A stretch of 54,480 nt of DNA from Candidatus Bathyarchaeota archaeon (GTDB lineage: Archaea > Thermoproteota > Bathyarchaeia > Bathyarchaeales > Bathyarchaeaceae), in assembly GCA_020348945.1 (NCBI GenBank), contig CP070759.1, positions 1,172,074 to 1,226,553 of the forward strand, read 5' to 3'. The notes beneath the pieces were generated by a model, which worked only from the letters and a program-made list of their open reading frames with translations, ran no database searches and was not told the origin of the DNA. The translations under genes were made by a program, and so were the position numbers. Shown piece by piece: positions 1 to 8,255 of this stretch. The number at the start of each line of letters is the position of its first letter. Positions within the stretch are counted from its first letter, which is position 1.

Positions 1-696
1 GTCAAAGCAGGAGCTACTACAATACCTGATAACACAAAGAGAAAATGGGACAATTTGACTGATGTTAAACTAATATTAGGTTATGGCCTCACAGAAGCTT
101 CACCTGAAACCCATGACAGCCCACCAAATAAAGTGAAAATAGGATCTGTTGGCATACCCATAATTGACACCGATGCAAAGATTGTTGACATCGAAACAGG
201 CACGAAAGAACTTGCCCTTGGCGAAGTCGGCGAACTAATCGTAAAAGGACCGCAAGTCATGAAAGGCTACAAGAAGCGCACCGAGGAAACCAAGAAAACG
301 CTTAGGAACGGTTGGCTTTACACAGGAGACCTTGCAAAAATGGATGAAGAAGGCTATTTCTACATTGTTGATAGGCTAAAGGACACGATCAAGTATAAAG
401 GCTACAGCGTATTCCCAGCAGAAGTCGAGAATGTACTTTACACTCATCCATGGATTAAAGAGTGCGCTGTGATAGGTAAACCAGACTCGGTTGCTGGTGA
501 AATCCCTAAGGCTTACGTTGTTTTGAAGGAAGGAGCTGCAATAACCAGAGACGAGGTAATTGAGTATTGTAAAAAAAGAATAGCGCCTTACAAAAGAATT
601 AGAGAAGTTGAATTTGTAGCTGAATTACCCAAGAATATTGCAGGAAAGATCATGAGAAGAGCTTTGAGGAACAGAAAATACGTTAAGAAAAGGTAA
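1..696 (+). CDS. AMP-forming acyl-CoA synthetase (ANL superfamily), 5' end cut by window
   Basis: The frame is open from base 1, so the gene starts upstream of the window; the 231 visible residues are roughly the last two fifths of a typical enzyme of about 550. Adenylation-core motifs are present in order: the YGLTEASPE motif, then YTGDLAKMDEEGYFYIVDR with the ribose-binding Asp and hinge Arg, and a terminal KNIAGKIMRR containing the catalytic Lys that drives the adenylate-forming half-reaction. The family activates a carboxylic acid as acyl-AMP and transfers it to CoA in the cytoplasm. The missing N-terminal half carries substrate-specificity residues, so the acid is unknown. The next gene has its own TATA box, so co-transcription is unlikely. 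Confidence 0.9.
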   Translation, partial: VKAGATTIPDNTKRKWDNLTDVKLILGYGLTEASPETHDSPPNKVKIGSVGIPIIDTDAKIVDIETGTKELALGEVGELIVKGPQVMKGYKKRTEETKKTLRNGWLYTGDLAKMDEEGYFYIVDRLKDTIKYKGYSVFPAEVENVLYTHPWIKECAVIGKPDSVAGEIPKAYVVLKEGAAITRDEVIEYCKKRIAPYKRIREVEFVAELPKNIAGKIMRRALRNRKYVKKR

Positions 697-740
697 ACTT
701 TTTTGAATGCACGCTTTGACTTCGCGTTTTTGATAAACGT

Positions 741-751
741 TTTATATAAAG
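741..751 (+). promoter_or_regulatory. TATA box of the saccharopine-dehydrogenase-like gene
   Basis: The run TTTATATAAAG lies about 45 bases before the ATG at 792. An archaeal TATA box here predicts transcription starting near 770 and a short leader carrying the AGGTGA ribosome-binding site at 779-784. Confidence 0.6.
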
Positions 752-791
752 TGGTCTTATTGCACGATAGATAACAAAGGTGAGATTTTTC

Positions 792-1940
792 ATGAAAGTT
801 CTGATTCTTGGCGGCGCCGGGTCTATGGCGCTAGCTACTATACGAGACTTTTTAGAGTTTGATAGCAGTGAAGTGTCTGAATTAGTTATAGCTGATATAA
901 ACTATGAAAAAGTAAAGAAGCGTGCTGAGGAATTACACAATGAGAAGGTGTCTCCTGCCTTTTGCGACGTGACAGACCATGCAAATCTCGTGAAATTGAT
1001 GAAAGAACACGAAATTGTAATAGATGCGACTGAGATAGCTGGAGTTCTAACGCTGAAAGCAGCCTTAGAGGCTGGAGTGCACATAATTGACCTTGGAGCA
1101 TGGTTTGAAGGTACATTAGAACAGCTGAAGCTAGACAGCGAATTTGAGAAGGCTGGGCTAACTGCCATTTTGGGACTCGGAAGCTCTCCTGGGATCACAA
1201 ACCTATACTCGCGATATATCGTGAATAAACTGGACACGGTAGAATCGGTACATTTGAGTTTTGCTTATGCTGAGTTGACAACGACAACATTGTTCGTTCC
1301 CTTTGCGGGTGCAATAGGAGAATTCACCAATAACGTAATGATCTTCCAAGATGGAAAACTTGTGGAGGTTCCTCCTCAGAGTGGTCAAGAAAACGCTCGA
1401 TTTCCTGACCCAATAGGTGTTCGAAGGTTAATGTATGTGCCCCACCCAGAAGTAGCTACTTTTCCAATTTATTTTAAAGAAAGGGGAATAGAAAACGTTA
1501 GTGTGAAAGCAGGATTTGTTCCAGAGTTTGTAGAAAAAATCAATTTCTTAATTAATTTAGGTCTTCTCGGTAAAGAGCCAATGCAAGTAAAGGATGTTAC
1601 AGTAGTGCCAGAGGATGTCGTTATGGCTTGTATTTCCAAGCTTTCTCAACCTGCAGAACGAATTGATTATGGTTGTACTAGGGCTGTGATAATAGGCGAG
1701 AAATCTGGAGAAAAAATGAAGTACACGACAGAGTTGTTCAGCCGTCCCTACCCGGGATTAACCGGAGTACAGCATAGAACTGGGCATTCACCGGCTATAG
1801 GAGCTAGGATGATCAGTAGAGGAGAGATTAAAAGAAGAGGTGTATTTCCTCCAGAGGTTGGCGTTGATCCCGAAAAGTTTTTCAGAGAACTCGCTCGAAG
1901 AAAATTAGACGTTTACTACACAGTTAAACATTTTATTTGA
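792..1940 (+). CDS. Saccharopine dehydrogenase-like NAD(P)-dependent oxidoreductase
   Basis: This 382-residue protein opens with a Rossmann dinucleotide-binding loop (LILGGAGSMA, about residues 3-12), followed by an acidic residue (ADINYEK) at the end of the second strand. It matches the saccharopine dehydrogenase/homospermidine synthase family in layout and length. Family members form or split C-N bonds between amino acids or polyamines and a keto or aldehyde partner (lysine metabolism, carboxynorspermidine). Several phrases (LGLGSSPGITNLYSRY, LTGVQHRTGHSPAIGARM) suit the family's substrate domain. An in-frame GTG lies at 780, but the ATG at 792 sits 7-8 bases after AGGTGA and gives the Rossmann strand its usual start. 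The substrate cannot be read from sequence. Confidence 0.85.
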   Translation: MKVLILGGAGSMALATIRDFLEFDSSEVSELVIADINYEKVKKRAEELHNEKVSPAFCDVTDHANLVKLMKEHEIVIDATEIAGVLTLKAALEAGVHIIDLGAWFEGTLEQLKLDSEFEKAGLTAILGLGSSPGITNLYSRYIVNKLDTVESVHLSFAYAELTTTTLFVPFAGAIGEFTNNVMIFQDGKLVEVPPQSGQENARFPDPIGVRRLMYVPHPEVATFPIYFKERGIENVSVKAGFVPEFVEKINFLINLGLLGKEPMQVKDVTVVPEDVVMACISKLSQPAERIDYGCTRAVIIGEKSGEKMKYTTELFSRPYPGLTGVQHRTGHSPAIGARMISRGEIKRRGVFPPEVGVDPEKFFRELARRKLDVYYTVKHFI

Positions 1941-2041
1941 GCGGTTATATTAGCAACAGTTTGATACAGAACCATGCGCGGTTGCATAATATGTGTCACA
2001 TCCAAACGGTGTAAAGGTACGCGCCTCTTCCGGGATGCAAA

Positions 2042-2926
2042 GTGGTTGGTGTATATAAGAGACTGGCAGCGAAGACGTGTTACTGGAAACCTGGCGAAGA
2101 CTATTTCAGACAGATAGCTAAATCCATTGAAAGGGAAGTAAGGAACGGAGACTTTGTAACGGTCTCGGAGAAGGCCATCTCAACCGCTCTGGGCAACCTT
2201 GTGGATGAAAGCGTTGTTCATCCTGGCTGGACCGCGCGTTTTCTAGCAAAATACTGGATGCATTATGTTTGGGGCTACCTCCTAGGACTGCTCTGTCATC
2301 TCAGGGTGAAGACTGTTCAGCATCTTCGGGCATACCCAATGAAGGAGGGAACAGTTCACAAGCAAGTAGTCTTAGAGCATGCTGGGCTTTTACAGGCGTT
2401 AATGATGGGATCTGAGGGAGGAATTGATGGAAGCAACTTGCCCTACTCTTACGTAAGTCTACCCCTGAAGAATCCTCAGCAAACAGCGCAAAAGATTCGT
2501 GAGCACATTAAGTCTGTGTTGGACAAAAAAGTTGTAGTTATAATAGTTGACACAGACAAAACTTATTCTTTCAGAACATTTCATTTTACCCCTCGCCCCA
2601 GACCAATCAATGGAATCCACTCATTCGGAGGTTTCCTCGCCTACATAATCGGAAGATTTTTCAAGATGAAACGAAGAGCAACACCCATCGCAGTTGCAGG
2701 CTCCATACCTGTAGAAGAAGCTCTTAGAATTGCGGAAATCGCTAATAGAGCCCAAGGCTTTGGCGCTGGCAGAACCATCTGGGACACGGCAGAAACCTTC
2801 AGGGTTCCAATGACAGGCGTGACTTGGAAAATTCTTGACAAGGTAAAACACAAGCCAATTGTGATCGTAAGAGTTTCTGGTGTCTCAAAGCTGTATAAAA
2901 AAAATGATTTAAATACAAAATGTTAG
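2042..2926 (+). CDS. CofE-like (F420-0:gamma-glutamyl ligase family) protein
   Basis: This is a 294-residue protein. The central part resembles coenzyme F420-0:L-glutamate ligase: a conserved start of the nucleotide-binding region (FVTVSEKAISTALGN), a GGIDGSNLP segment equivalent to the CofE vDxSN motif, LPLKNPQQTAQKIREHI, and VVVIIVDTDKTYSFR equivalent to the VIIsDTxGrpxR metal/GTP-binding strand. CofE adds glutamates to the F420 side chain. It departs from canonical CofE in a hydrophobic, aromatic stretch (about residues 72-86, YWMHYVWGYLLGLLC) and a Cys/His/Lys-rich middle, so a different acceptor is possible. No other F420 gene lies nearby. The GTG start is uncertain because no strong ribosome-binding site precedes it. 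Confidence 0.65.
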   Translation: MVGVYKRLAAKTCYWKPGEDYFRQIAKSIEREVRNGDFVTVSEKAISTALGNLVDESVVHPGWTARFLAKYWMHYVWGYLLGLLCHLRVKTVQHLRAYPMKEGTVHKQVVLEHAGLLQALMMGSEGGIDGSNLPYSYVSLPLKNPQQTAQKIREHIKSVLDKKVVVIIVDTDKTYSFRTFHFTPRPRPINGIHSFGGFLAYIIGRFFKMKRRATPIAVAGSIPVEEALRIAEIANRAQGFGAGRTIWDTAETFRVPMTGVTWKILDKVKHKPIVIVRVSGVSKLYKKNDLNTKC

Positions 2927-2965
2927 CTACTTGGTAGTATCAGGAACATGGGAACCATAAATACA

Positions 2966-2978
2966 AGTTCTAAGAACT
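2966..2978. promoter_or_regulatory. 13-bp palindrome AGTTCT-A-AGAACT before the membrane winged-helix gene
   Basis: A perfect inverted repeat (6-base arms, 1-base spacer) sits just downstream of a TATA-like CATAAATAC at 2956-2964 and about 30 bases before the ATG at 3009. This is where a dimeric repressor would block archaeal transcription. Autoregulation by the winged-helix protein is inference. Confidence 0.5.
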
Positions 2979-3008
2979 CGTACAAATGGGATTTTTGGCG
3001 GGACTGCA

Positions 3009-3434
3009 ATGACGGGGAAGTTGGAGAGGGAAGTAGCTGGAGAGTACAACACGTTTCGTGTGTATTTGTATATGTTGAGGATGAAGAAGGCTAGGACGAG
3101 GGAAGTCCAGCGAAGTCTAGGGTTTTCCAGCCCCCGCCTCGCCGCTCATCACTTAGAGAAGCTTAATGAGCTGGGGTTAGTGGAGAAAGAAAACTTTCAT
3201 TATCTGGTGGTGCCAAGAAGCTTCGGCGTTCTGAGACTGTTCTTTGTCTTCGAAAGGTGGATTCTGCCAAAAAGTTTCTTCCTTGTAATCATATTCTTAG
3301 CGATGACCGTTAGCACCTACATCCTTCGCGCCCAGCATCCTTACCTACTCATGGTTTTGCCGTTATCTTTAATCGGGTTAGCAATCAGTATCTACCTAAC
3401 CGTACAATTCTACAGACTTCTGCCAAAAACCTAA
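3009..3434 (+). CDS. Membrane-anchored winged-helix regulator
   Basis: The first ~65 residues form a winged helix-turn-helix: a helix-rich start, a recognition helix around SSPRLAAHHLEKLNELG, and a wing at ENFHYLVV. They are followed by two hydrophobic segments (about residues 88-105 and 112-132) separated by a short polar loop, predicted as transmembrane helices. The layout suggests a one-component regulator held at the membrane with its DNA-binding domain in the cytoplasm. It is flanked by two inverted repeats (2966-2978 and 3443-3467). The gene downstream, on the same strand, encodes a large exported protein, so local control of that surface protein is a reasonable guess. The family is common in archaea but largely uncharacterised. 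Confidence 0.7.
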   Translation: MTGKLEREVAGEYNTFRVYLYMLRMKKARTREVQRSLGFSSPRLAAHHLEKLNELGLVEKENFHYLVVPRSFGVLRLFFVFERWILPKSFFLVIIFLAMTVSTYILRAQHPYLLMVLPLSLIGLAISIYLTVQFYRLLPKT

Positions 3435-3442
3435 TTGAATAA

Positions 3443-3467
3443 TTTCTTATACAGGTTGTATAAGAAA
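3443..3467. promoter_or_regulatory. Perfect 11-bp inverted repeat overlapping the promoter of the surface-protein gene
   Basis: Arms TTTCTTATACA and TGTATAAGAAA are separated by GGT. The right arm contains a TATA-like TGTATAAGA, so a protein bound here would compete with TBP. It lies 9 bases after the winged-helix gene and 44 bases before the next ATG. It could instead form a hairpin in read-through RNA. Confidence 0.55.
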
Positions 3468-3510
3468 ATGACTCAAATAGGAACAAGTGTTTACGATTAT
3501 TTGAAGGAAA

Positions 3511-4998
3511 ATGCGAGTCTATAGCTTGAAAGCGTTCGCAGGTTTAACTATTCTGTCTATTATTCTTGGTACCGTGGTTGTTGAGTTTGTTTATTTAGGT
3601 TTGGACGCGCTTTACCCCTACGCTTCTACGTCTGCCGGAGAACGGGGAGATGAAGGTGTCGGCGTTGCCACATCTTATGGCGAGTTATCCCTCACTGCCT
3701 TTGCGTTTTCCCCCAGCGATGTAAAATTGACCTTGTCGCTTGTTAACTATCGCACTAGTTCATACGACGACTTGACGGTTTGGATTGCAGACCTGCACAC
3801 TGGATTGCCTGAGGGATTCGAATTGGTGACTGGTAACCTGAGTTGGTATGGATCCGCTGAGGTTCCGGAGGTGAACCTGGAAGCCACGATTAGGGCGGTG
3901 AAGGATGGAAAGTGGAGACTAACTGGAGCTGCGCTGTGGTACCATGGTGGTAGTCAAAGGCAGGGTTCAGGCACCCTCGACATTATTGTTTCTAACGGAA
4001 AAGTGGCAGACATCAGAGTATGGAAATCGTCGGAAAGCAATATACCACTTGTTACAGAGGCCATGAACTTGAGGGAACTCTTACCGCCCATAGACTTGGA
4101 GATCCCTCATGATCTTATTCTCACCAACAATAATGTGACCAGATTTTACAACATGACGGTACTTATTCATGGCAACGTTAAGCTATTAGAAAATGCTACT
4201 CTCATACTGGACAATGCGGAGCTATACGTCTTTGCCAAAGATATATTTCTTGGCGGAACTTCAACATTTATAGCTTTGGGATCCGTGGTTGATCCAAACA
4301 CCATCAGAGCTGAAGATCACTCAAATCTCCTCGTATCAAACACACATCTACTTTGTGGACTTGTGCTTCAGGGCTCAGCGCAACTAAATCTATTCAATTC
4401 AAGTGCGGGACCAAGCAACCTATATGATTACTCCGAAGCCACAATCTTCAATTCAACGATAAGATTAGACGTTAGCAGTTCCTCAACTGTCCGCATCCAC
4501 AATTGTAATTCTAAAGAAGGACTCGGCGCGACAGGCACCTCAAATGTTGAAATCTTAAACTCCACGATTGAAGAAGTTTATTTACGAGGCAACACAAGCT
4601 TGTCGATGTTCAGTTCAAAAGCAACATATCTCTACTGGACATATTATAGAGGAGTCCCCCTGTGGAATGGTTCAGCCTATTTTCACTGGCAACTGACCGT
4701 AAATGTTGTGGACTCCACCGGCTCTCCTATTCCTAACGCGGAAGTAAAGGTAATAAGGGTCAATGGAGACGCAACAGAGCATATTTTTAACGGAACAACA
4801 AACTCCGAAGGAATAGTCGAAACATATCTCCTCGAAAAAATAGTTAGAGCAAGAAAAATTTTGATGGGTGGAAACGAGACGATAGCCATAGAGGAGGAAA
4901 TCTTGAACAATTACAAGGTTGAAGCAATATACAATGGAAACTCAGCCTCAACGACGATCCTGATAGACAATGAAATCTCCATCCAACTCAAAGTTTAG
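3511..4998 (+). CDS. Large exported surface protein with beta-helix-like repeats and an Ig-like tail
   Basis: I do not recognise a named family for this 495-residue protein. An N-terminal hydrophobic helix (about residues 8-32) acts as signal or anchor. The middle (about residues 205-390) is rich in short beta-strand units with many N-x-S/T sequons and repeated ladders of LxLxNxxxxx type (NVKLLENATLILDNAEL, NSTIRLDVSSSSTVRIHN), typical of right-handed beta-helix surface proteins. Near the C terminus a carboxypeptidase-regulatory/Ig-like module (TVNVVDSTGSPIPNAEVKV) resembles the repeats that decorate archaeal exoproteins. The product is probably outside the membrane, possibly tied to the S-layer. 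It follows the membrane winged-helix gene and an inverted repeat that may control it. Confidence 0.65.
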   Translation: MRVYSLKAFAGLTILSIILGTVVVEFVYLGLDALYPYASTSAGERGDEGVGVATSYGELSLTAFAFSPSDVKLTLSLVNYRTSSYDDLTVWIADLHTGLPEGFELVTGNLSWYGSAEVPEVNLEATIRAVKDGKWRLTGAALWYHGGSQRQGSGTLDIIVSNGKVADIRVWKSSESNIPLVTEAMNLRELLPPIDLEIPHDLILTNNNVTRFYNMTVLIHGNVKLLENATLILDNAELYVFAKDIFLGGTSTFIALGSVVDPNTIRAEDHSNLLVSNTHLLCGLVLQGSAQLNLFNSSAGPSNLYDYSEATIFNSTIRLDVSSSSTVRIHNCNSKEGLGATGTSNVEILNSTIEEVYLRGNTSLSMFSSKATYLYWTYYRGVPLWNGSAYFHWQLTVNVVDSTGSPIPNAEVKVIRVNGDATEHIFNGTTNSEGIVETYLLEKIVRARKILMGGNETIAIEEEILNNYKVEAIYNGNSASTTILIDNEISIQLKV

Positions 4999-5111
4999 CG
5001 ATACTGTTAACTTACTAGAGATGAAAATCCGTTCCTTAATTGAATAAGGTTTTTGTCTTCCTAGTTTTTTGAGTTCTTCATAAACAGGTTAATAAGAAAA
5101 ACCATCCAAAT

Positions 5112-6644
5112 ATGCAAAATAATAACAAACTCTCTGGGAGGGAAATAGAGTTGGAATCTGTTATTGAGCAGATGCACCGATTTTTCAATCCGAAGTCGGT
5201 TGCGGTTGTGGGCGCCTCTCGCAAAATCACGAAGGCGGGACACGTTATTTTCAAAAATTTTGCGGATAGCAAGCGGAGAGGCATACTTCGAGGAGAGTTG
5301 TACCCCGTGAACCCGCATGAAGAGTTCATTCTTGCGTTTAAATGCTATCCATCCATCACAGAAATTATTGGAGAGGTGGATCTGGTCATCATAGTGGTTC
5401 CCGCCAAAGTCGTTCCACAAATCATGAGGGAAGCAGCCGCCAAAGGCGTGAAAGCAGCAGTTATCATCAGCGCTGGCTTCAGTGAAATCGGAAACCATGA
5501 GTTGGAGAAAGAGGTAACTACCATTGCAAAAGAGGCAGGGATTCGAGTGTTAGGTCCCAACTGTCTCGGCGTTTACGATTCCCATACTGGCGTGGACATG
5601 CTTTTCCTTCCAGAAACCAAAGTCCTCATCACTGGCGACGAAGTGGTTGCCACGCCACGTCCCATGAAGGGTCACATGGCTGTTGTTACGCAGAGCGGAG
5701 CCTTCGGTGCTTCTGCCCTAGACTACTTGGCTGGTAGACAGTTAGGGGTGAGCAAGTTCGTGAGCTTCGGGAACAAATGTGACATTGACGAATCGGAGAT
5801 GCTTCGCTATCTTCTCCACGACGAAAAAACACGGGTTATCCTCATGTACACCGAGAGCATAGAAGCGGGAAGAGAGTTCATGAAGGTTGCGAGAGAGATC
5901 ACGAAAAAAAAGCCTATAGTTGCATTGAAAGTTGGCAAAACAGGGGCTGGAGCGAGGGCAGCCCTTTCGCACACAGGAGCAATAGCTGGCTCTGACAGTA
6001 TCTACAACGCCGTTTTCAAGCAGGTCGGCGTGGTGAGAGCGAAAGACATGGAGGAGTTCTTTGACGCTGGCAAGGCTTTATCCCTTCAACTTCCAGCAGC
6101 TGGAAACAACGTTGCCGTGGTCACTGATGCTGGCGGACCAGCTATCATGGCGGTTGACGAGTGTGAATCGAAGGGAATAAATGTAAAGAAGTTTTCCGAG
6201 GAGACCGCTCAAAAGTTTGAGGATTTGAAGAGGGAAGGCACGATTCCTTCTTTTGCGACGAACTTAAACCCATTAGACCTCACGGGTTCAGCAACTTCTG
6301 AGATGTTTGAACATGGCGTAAAGATAGTTCTGGATGACCCTGAAGTCCACGGCGTCATCGTGATTGGTTTGCATCACGTTCCTGCTCTCCAAGAGGATTT
6401 TGTTGACAAAATAGCAAACTTGTCAAAGGGCTACACTAAACCCGTGGTAGCTTGTGACATAGGTGAAACCGAAATGGCGCTGTACACCCGTTCTAGATTT
6501 GAAAAGCTCGGGATTCCAGCTTACCCGTCGCCGGAAGACGCTGCGCGGGCCATGACCGCCCTCGTCAGCTACGGGCTATACCTAAAAAAGAGTGACAGTT
6601 TTGAACAATATCTAGAAACTTTTCAGAAAAGAACCAGAACGTAA
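5112..6644 (+). CDS. ADP-forming acetate/acyl-CoA synthetase, alpha subunit
   Basis: This 510-residue protein starts with the CoA-binding Rossmann-like domain (FFNPKSVAVVGASRK, about residues 22-36), followed by the succinyl-CoA-ligase-like domains. It contains VLGPNCLGVYD, the TQSGAFGASALDYL nucleophile region, and LSHTGAIAGSD with the His that carries the phosphoryl group in the ADP-forming family. The enzyme converts acyl-CoA, ADP and phosphate to acid, CoA and ATP, a major ATP-yielding step in fermenting archaea. The ATP-grasp beta subunit is neither fused nor visible nearby. Length is slightly above the usual ~460. The promoter ACAGGTTAATAAGAAAA at 5085-5101 is close to the ATG, suggesting a very short leader. 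Confidence 0.85.
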   Translation: MQNNNKLSGREIELESVIEQMHRFFNPKSVAVVGASRKITKAGHVIFKNFADSKRRGILRGELYPVNPHEEFILAFKCYPSITEIIGEVDLVIIVVPAKVVPQIMREAAAKGVKAAVIISAGFSEIGNHELEKEVTTIAKEAGIRVLGPNCLGVYDSHTGVDMLFLPETKVLITGDEVVATPRPMKGHMAVVTQSGAFGASALDYLAGRQLGVSKFVSFGNKCDIDESEMLRYLLHDEKTRVILMYTESIEAGREFMKVAREITKKKPIVALKVGKTGAGARAALSHTGAIAGSDSIYNAVFKQVGVVRAKDMEEFFDAGKALSLQLPAAGNNVAVVTDAGGPAIMAVDECESKGINVKKFSEETAQKFEDLKREGTIPSFATNLNPLDLTGSATSEMFEHGVKIVLDDPEVHGVIVIGLHHVPALQEDFVDKIANLSKGYTKPVVACDIGETEMALYTRSRFEKLGIPAYPSPEDAARAMTALVSYGLYLKKSDSFEQYLETFQKRTRT

Positions 6645-6656
6645 CTCTCCGTTTTT

Positions 6657-7025
6657 TCAGCTCTGTCCTTTAAGCCACTGAGTAACCTTTTGGAACAACG
6701 GACTCGTGGACATGTCGATAACAGGGACAATGAACCTCTCTTTGGTCTCGATTTTTGGGTTGTACTCCGGCATCAACGTGTAACTCACAAACGCCCAGTT
6801 AACTCTTTTCTCTTCGATGAGAGACTTTGCGGCTGCCTCGGTGCTTACTGGTATCGGATAGTAGATGAAGGCTACTCCTTCCGCCCAATAAATACCCGTT
6901 GGCTTTCCTCCAGTGGCGATGCTTGCAAACCGTGCCAGAGCATCGGGTGTCGGAAATTTGTTGCACTCCATGATTACAACTTCCTTAAACGGTTCATACC
7001 GGATAACTGTTTCACTCTTCTTCAT
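6657..7025 (-). CDS. Conserved hypothetical protein, 122 residues
   Basis: I recognise no named family. The protein is small, soluble and mixed alpha/beta, beginning MKKSETVIRYEPFKEVVIME and ending in an amphipathic helix (LFQKVTQWLKGQS). It has no signal peptide, Cys pairs or nucleotide motif. The ATG at 7025 follows GGGGG at 7 bases; a GTG at 7043 would add six residues. It converges on the acyl-CoA synthetase alpha gene, with 12 bases between the two stops, and is read away from the inositol phosphate synthase gene. Coding is supported by an uninterrupted frame with sensible composition. Confidence 0.6.
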   Translation of the reverse strand: MKKSETVIRYEPFKEVVIMECNKFPTPDALARFASIATGGKPTGIYWAEGVAFIYYPIPVSTEAAAKSLIEEKRVNWAFVSYTLMPEYNPKIETKERFIVPVIDMSTSPLFQKVTQWLKGQS

Positions 7026-7159
7026 ATAGGGGCCCCCAGTCACAACCCCTATTGAGTAAAGCTCCTTTTTACTTTTGCTCCAAGAAAAGCGTTAGCACAA
7101 GTTAAATAAGAACTTGGCAACAAAGCGCTCTTAAAAGATTTAGTTATGGAGGAAATGGT

Positions 7160-8236
7160 TTGCCAGAAATTCGGGTTGCGATTGTTGGAGTTGGCAATTG
7201 CGCTTCAGCTCTCGTTCAAGGTGTTGAATACTACAAGAAAGTAACGGAAGAAGTAACGGTTCCGGGACTCATGCATGTGAATTTCGGAGGCTACCACATA
7301 CGTGACATAAAGTTTGTAGCCGCCTTCGACGTGAACAAACAAAAAATCGGGAAGAACTTGAGCGAAGCAATTTTTGTGGAGCCAAACTCGTGCTCAAAGT
7401 TCGCAAGTGTGCCCAAGCTGGGAGTGAAGGTTCTTCCTGGACCCATTTTAGATGGTGTTGCTCCGCACATGAGGAAGCCTTTCAAGTCACATGAGGAGAC
7501 TATGAAGCCTGTGAATGTTTCTGATGCTCTTACAGAAGCCGAGACACACCTGCTCATCAACTTTCTACCAGTAGGAAGCTACGAGGCAACACGCCATTAC
7601 GCGCAAGCAGCCATTGATGCAAAATGTGCCTTAGTGAACTGCATACCCGAGTTCGTGGCCTCTGATCCAGCGTGGGAAGAACGGTTTAGAGAAAAGGGAC
7701 TTCCTGTGGCTGGAGACGACATAAAGAGCCAGCTTGGTGCTACCATTCTCCATCGTAACTTGGTTAAACTTTGTGTAGATCGGGGAGTCGAGGTGGAGGA
7801 GACTTATCAGCTTAATCTTGGTGGAAACACAGATTTTCAGAACATGACCGTGGAAGAACGACTGAAAACCAAGAGGATCAGCAAAACCGAGGCCGTCACC
7901 AGTATGGTCCCCTACAAGGTTCCCACTAGAATAGGCCCATCTGACTACGTTCCCTTCTTAGGCGACAAAAAAATCTGCTACCTTTTCATCAAAGGCAGGA
8001 AGTTTGGAGACCAACCAGTCACTGTTAAGGCGAAATTGGAGGTGGAGGATTCTCCAAACAGCGCTGGAGTTGTAATAGACGTTATTAGAGCAGTGAAGTT
8101 AGCATTGGATAGAAAGATAGGCGGGCCGCTCACCAGTATATCTTCATACGCGTTTAAGCATCCGCCAGTTCAGGTTGCTGATGATGTGGCGAGACAGTGG
8201 GTTGAAGAGTTCATAACTAGAAAACGCGAACAATAA
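7160..8236 (+). CDS. ino1: Myo-inositol-1-phosphate synthase
   Basis: This 358-residue enzyme converts glucose-6-phosphate to inositol-1-phosphate using bound NAD+. In archaea it supplies inositol for archaeal phospholipids and, in some species, the solute di-inositol phosphate. The Rossmann loop GVGNCASALVQGVEYY (about residues 10-25), the hallmark GDDIKSQLGATILHRNL (about residues 192-208), and the catalytic C-terminal block NSAGVVIDVIRAVKLALD are all present. The TTG start at 7160 is fixed by GGAGG at 7148-7152. The protein is shorter than eukaryotic INO1, as usual for archaeal and actinobacterial forms. An inverted repeat CAAGTT-AAATAAG-AACTTG at about 7099-7117 overlaps the likely promoter. 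Confidence 0.92.
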   Translation: MPEIRVAIVGVGNCASALVQGVEYYKKVTEEVTVPGLMHVNFGGYHIRDIKFVAAFDVNKQKIGKNLSEAIFVEPNSCSKFASVPKLGVKVLPGPILDGVAPHMRKPFKSHEETMKPVNVSDALTEAETHLLINFLPVGSYEATRHYAQAAIDAKCALVNCIPEFVASDPAWEERFREKGLPVAGDDIKSQLGATILHRNLVKLCVDRGVEVEETYQLNLGGNTDFQNMTVEERLKTKRISKTEAVTSMVPYKVPTRIGPSDYVPFLGDKKICYLFIKGRKFGDQPVTVKAKLEVEDSPNSAGVVIDVIRAVKLALDRKIGGPLTSISSYAFKHPPVQVADDVARQWVEEFITRKREQ

Positions 8237-8255
8237 TTGAAAAGTAAAAGCACGG

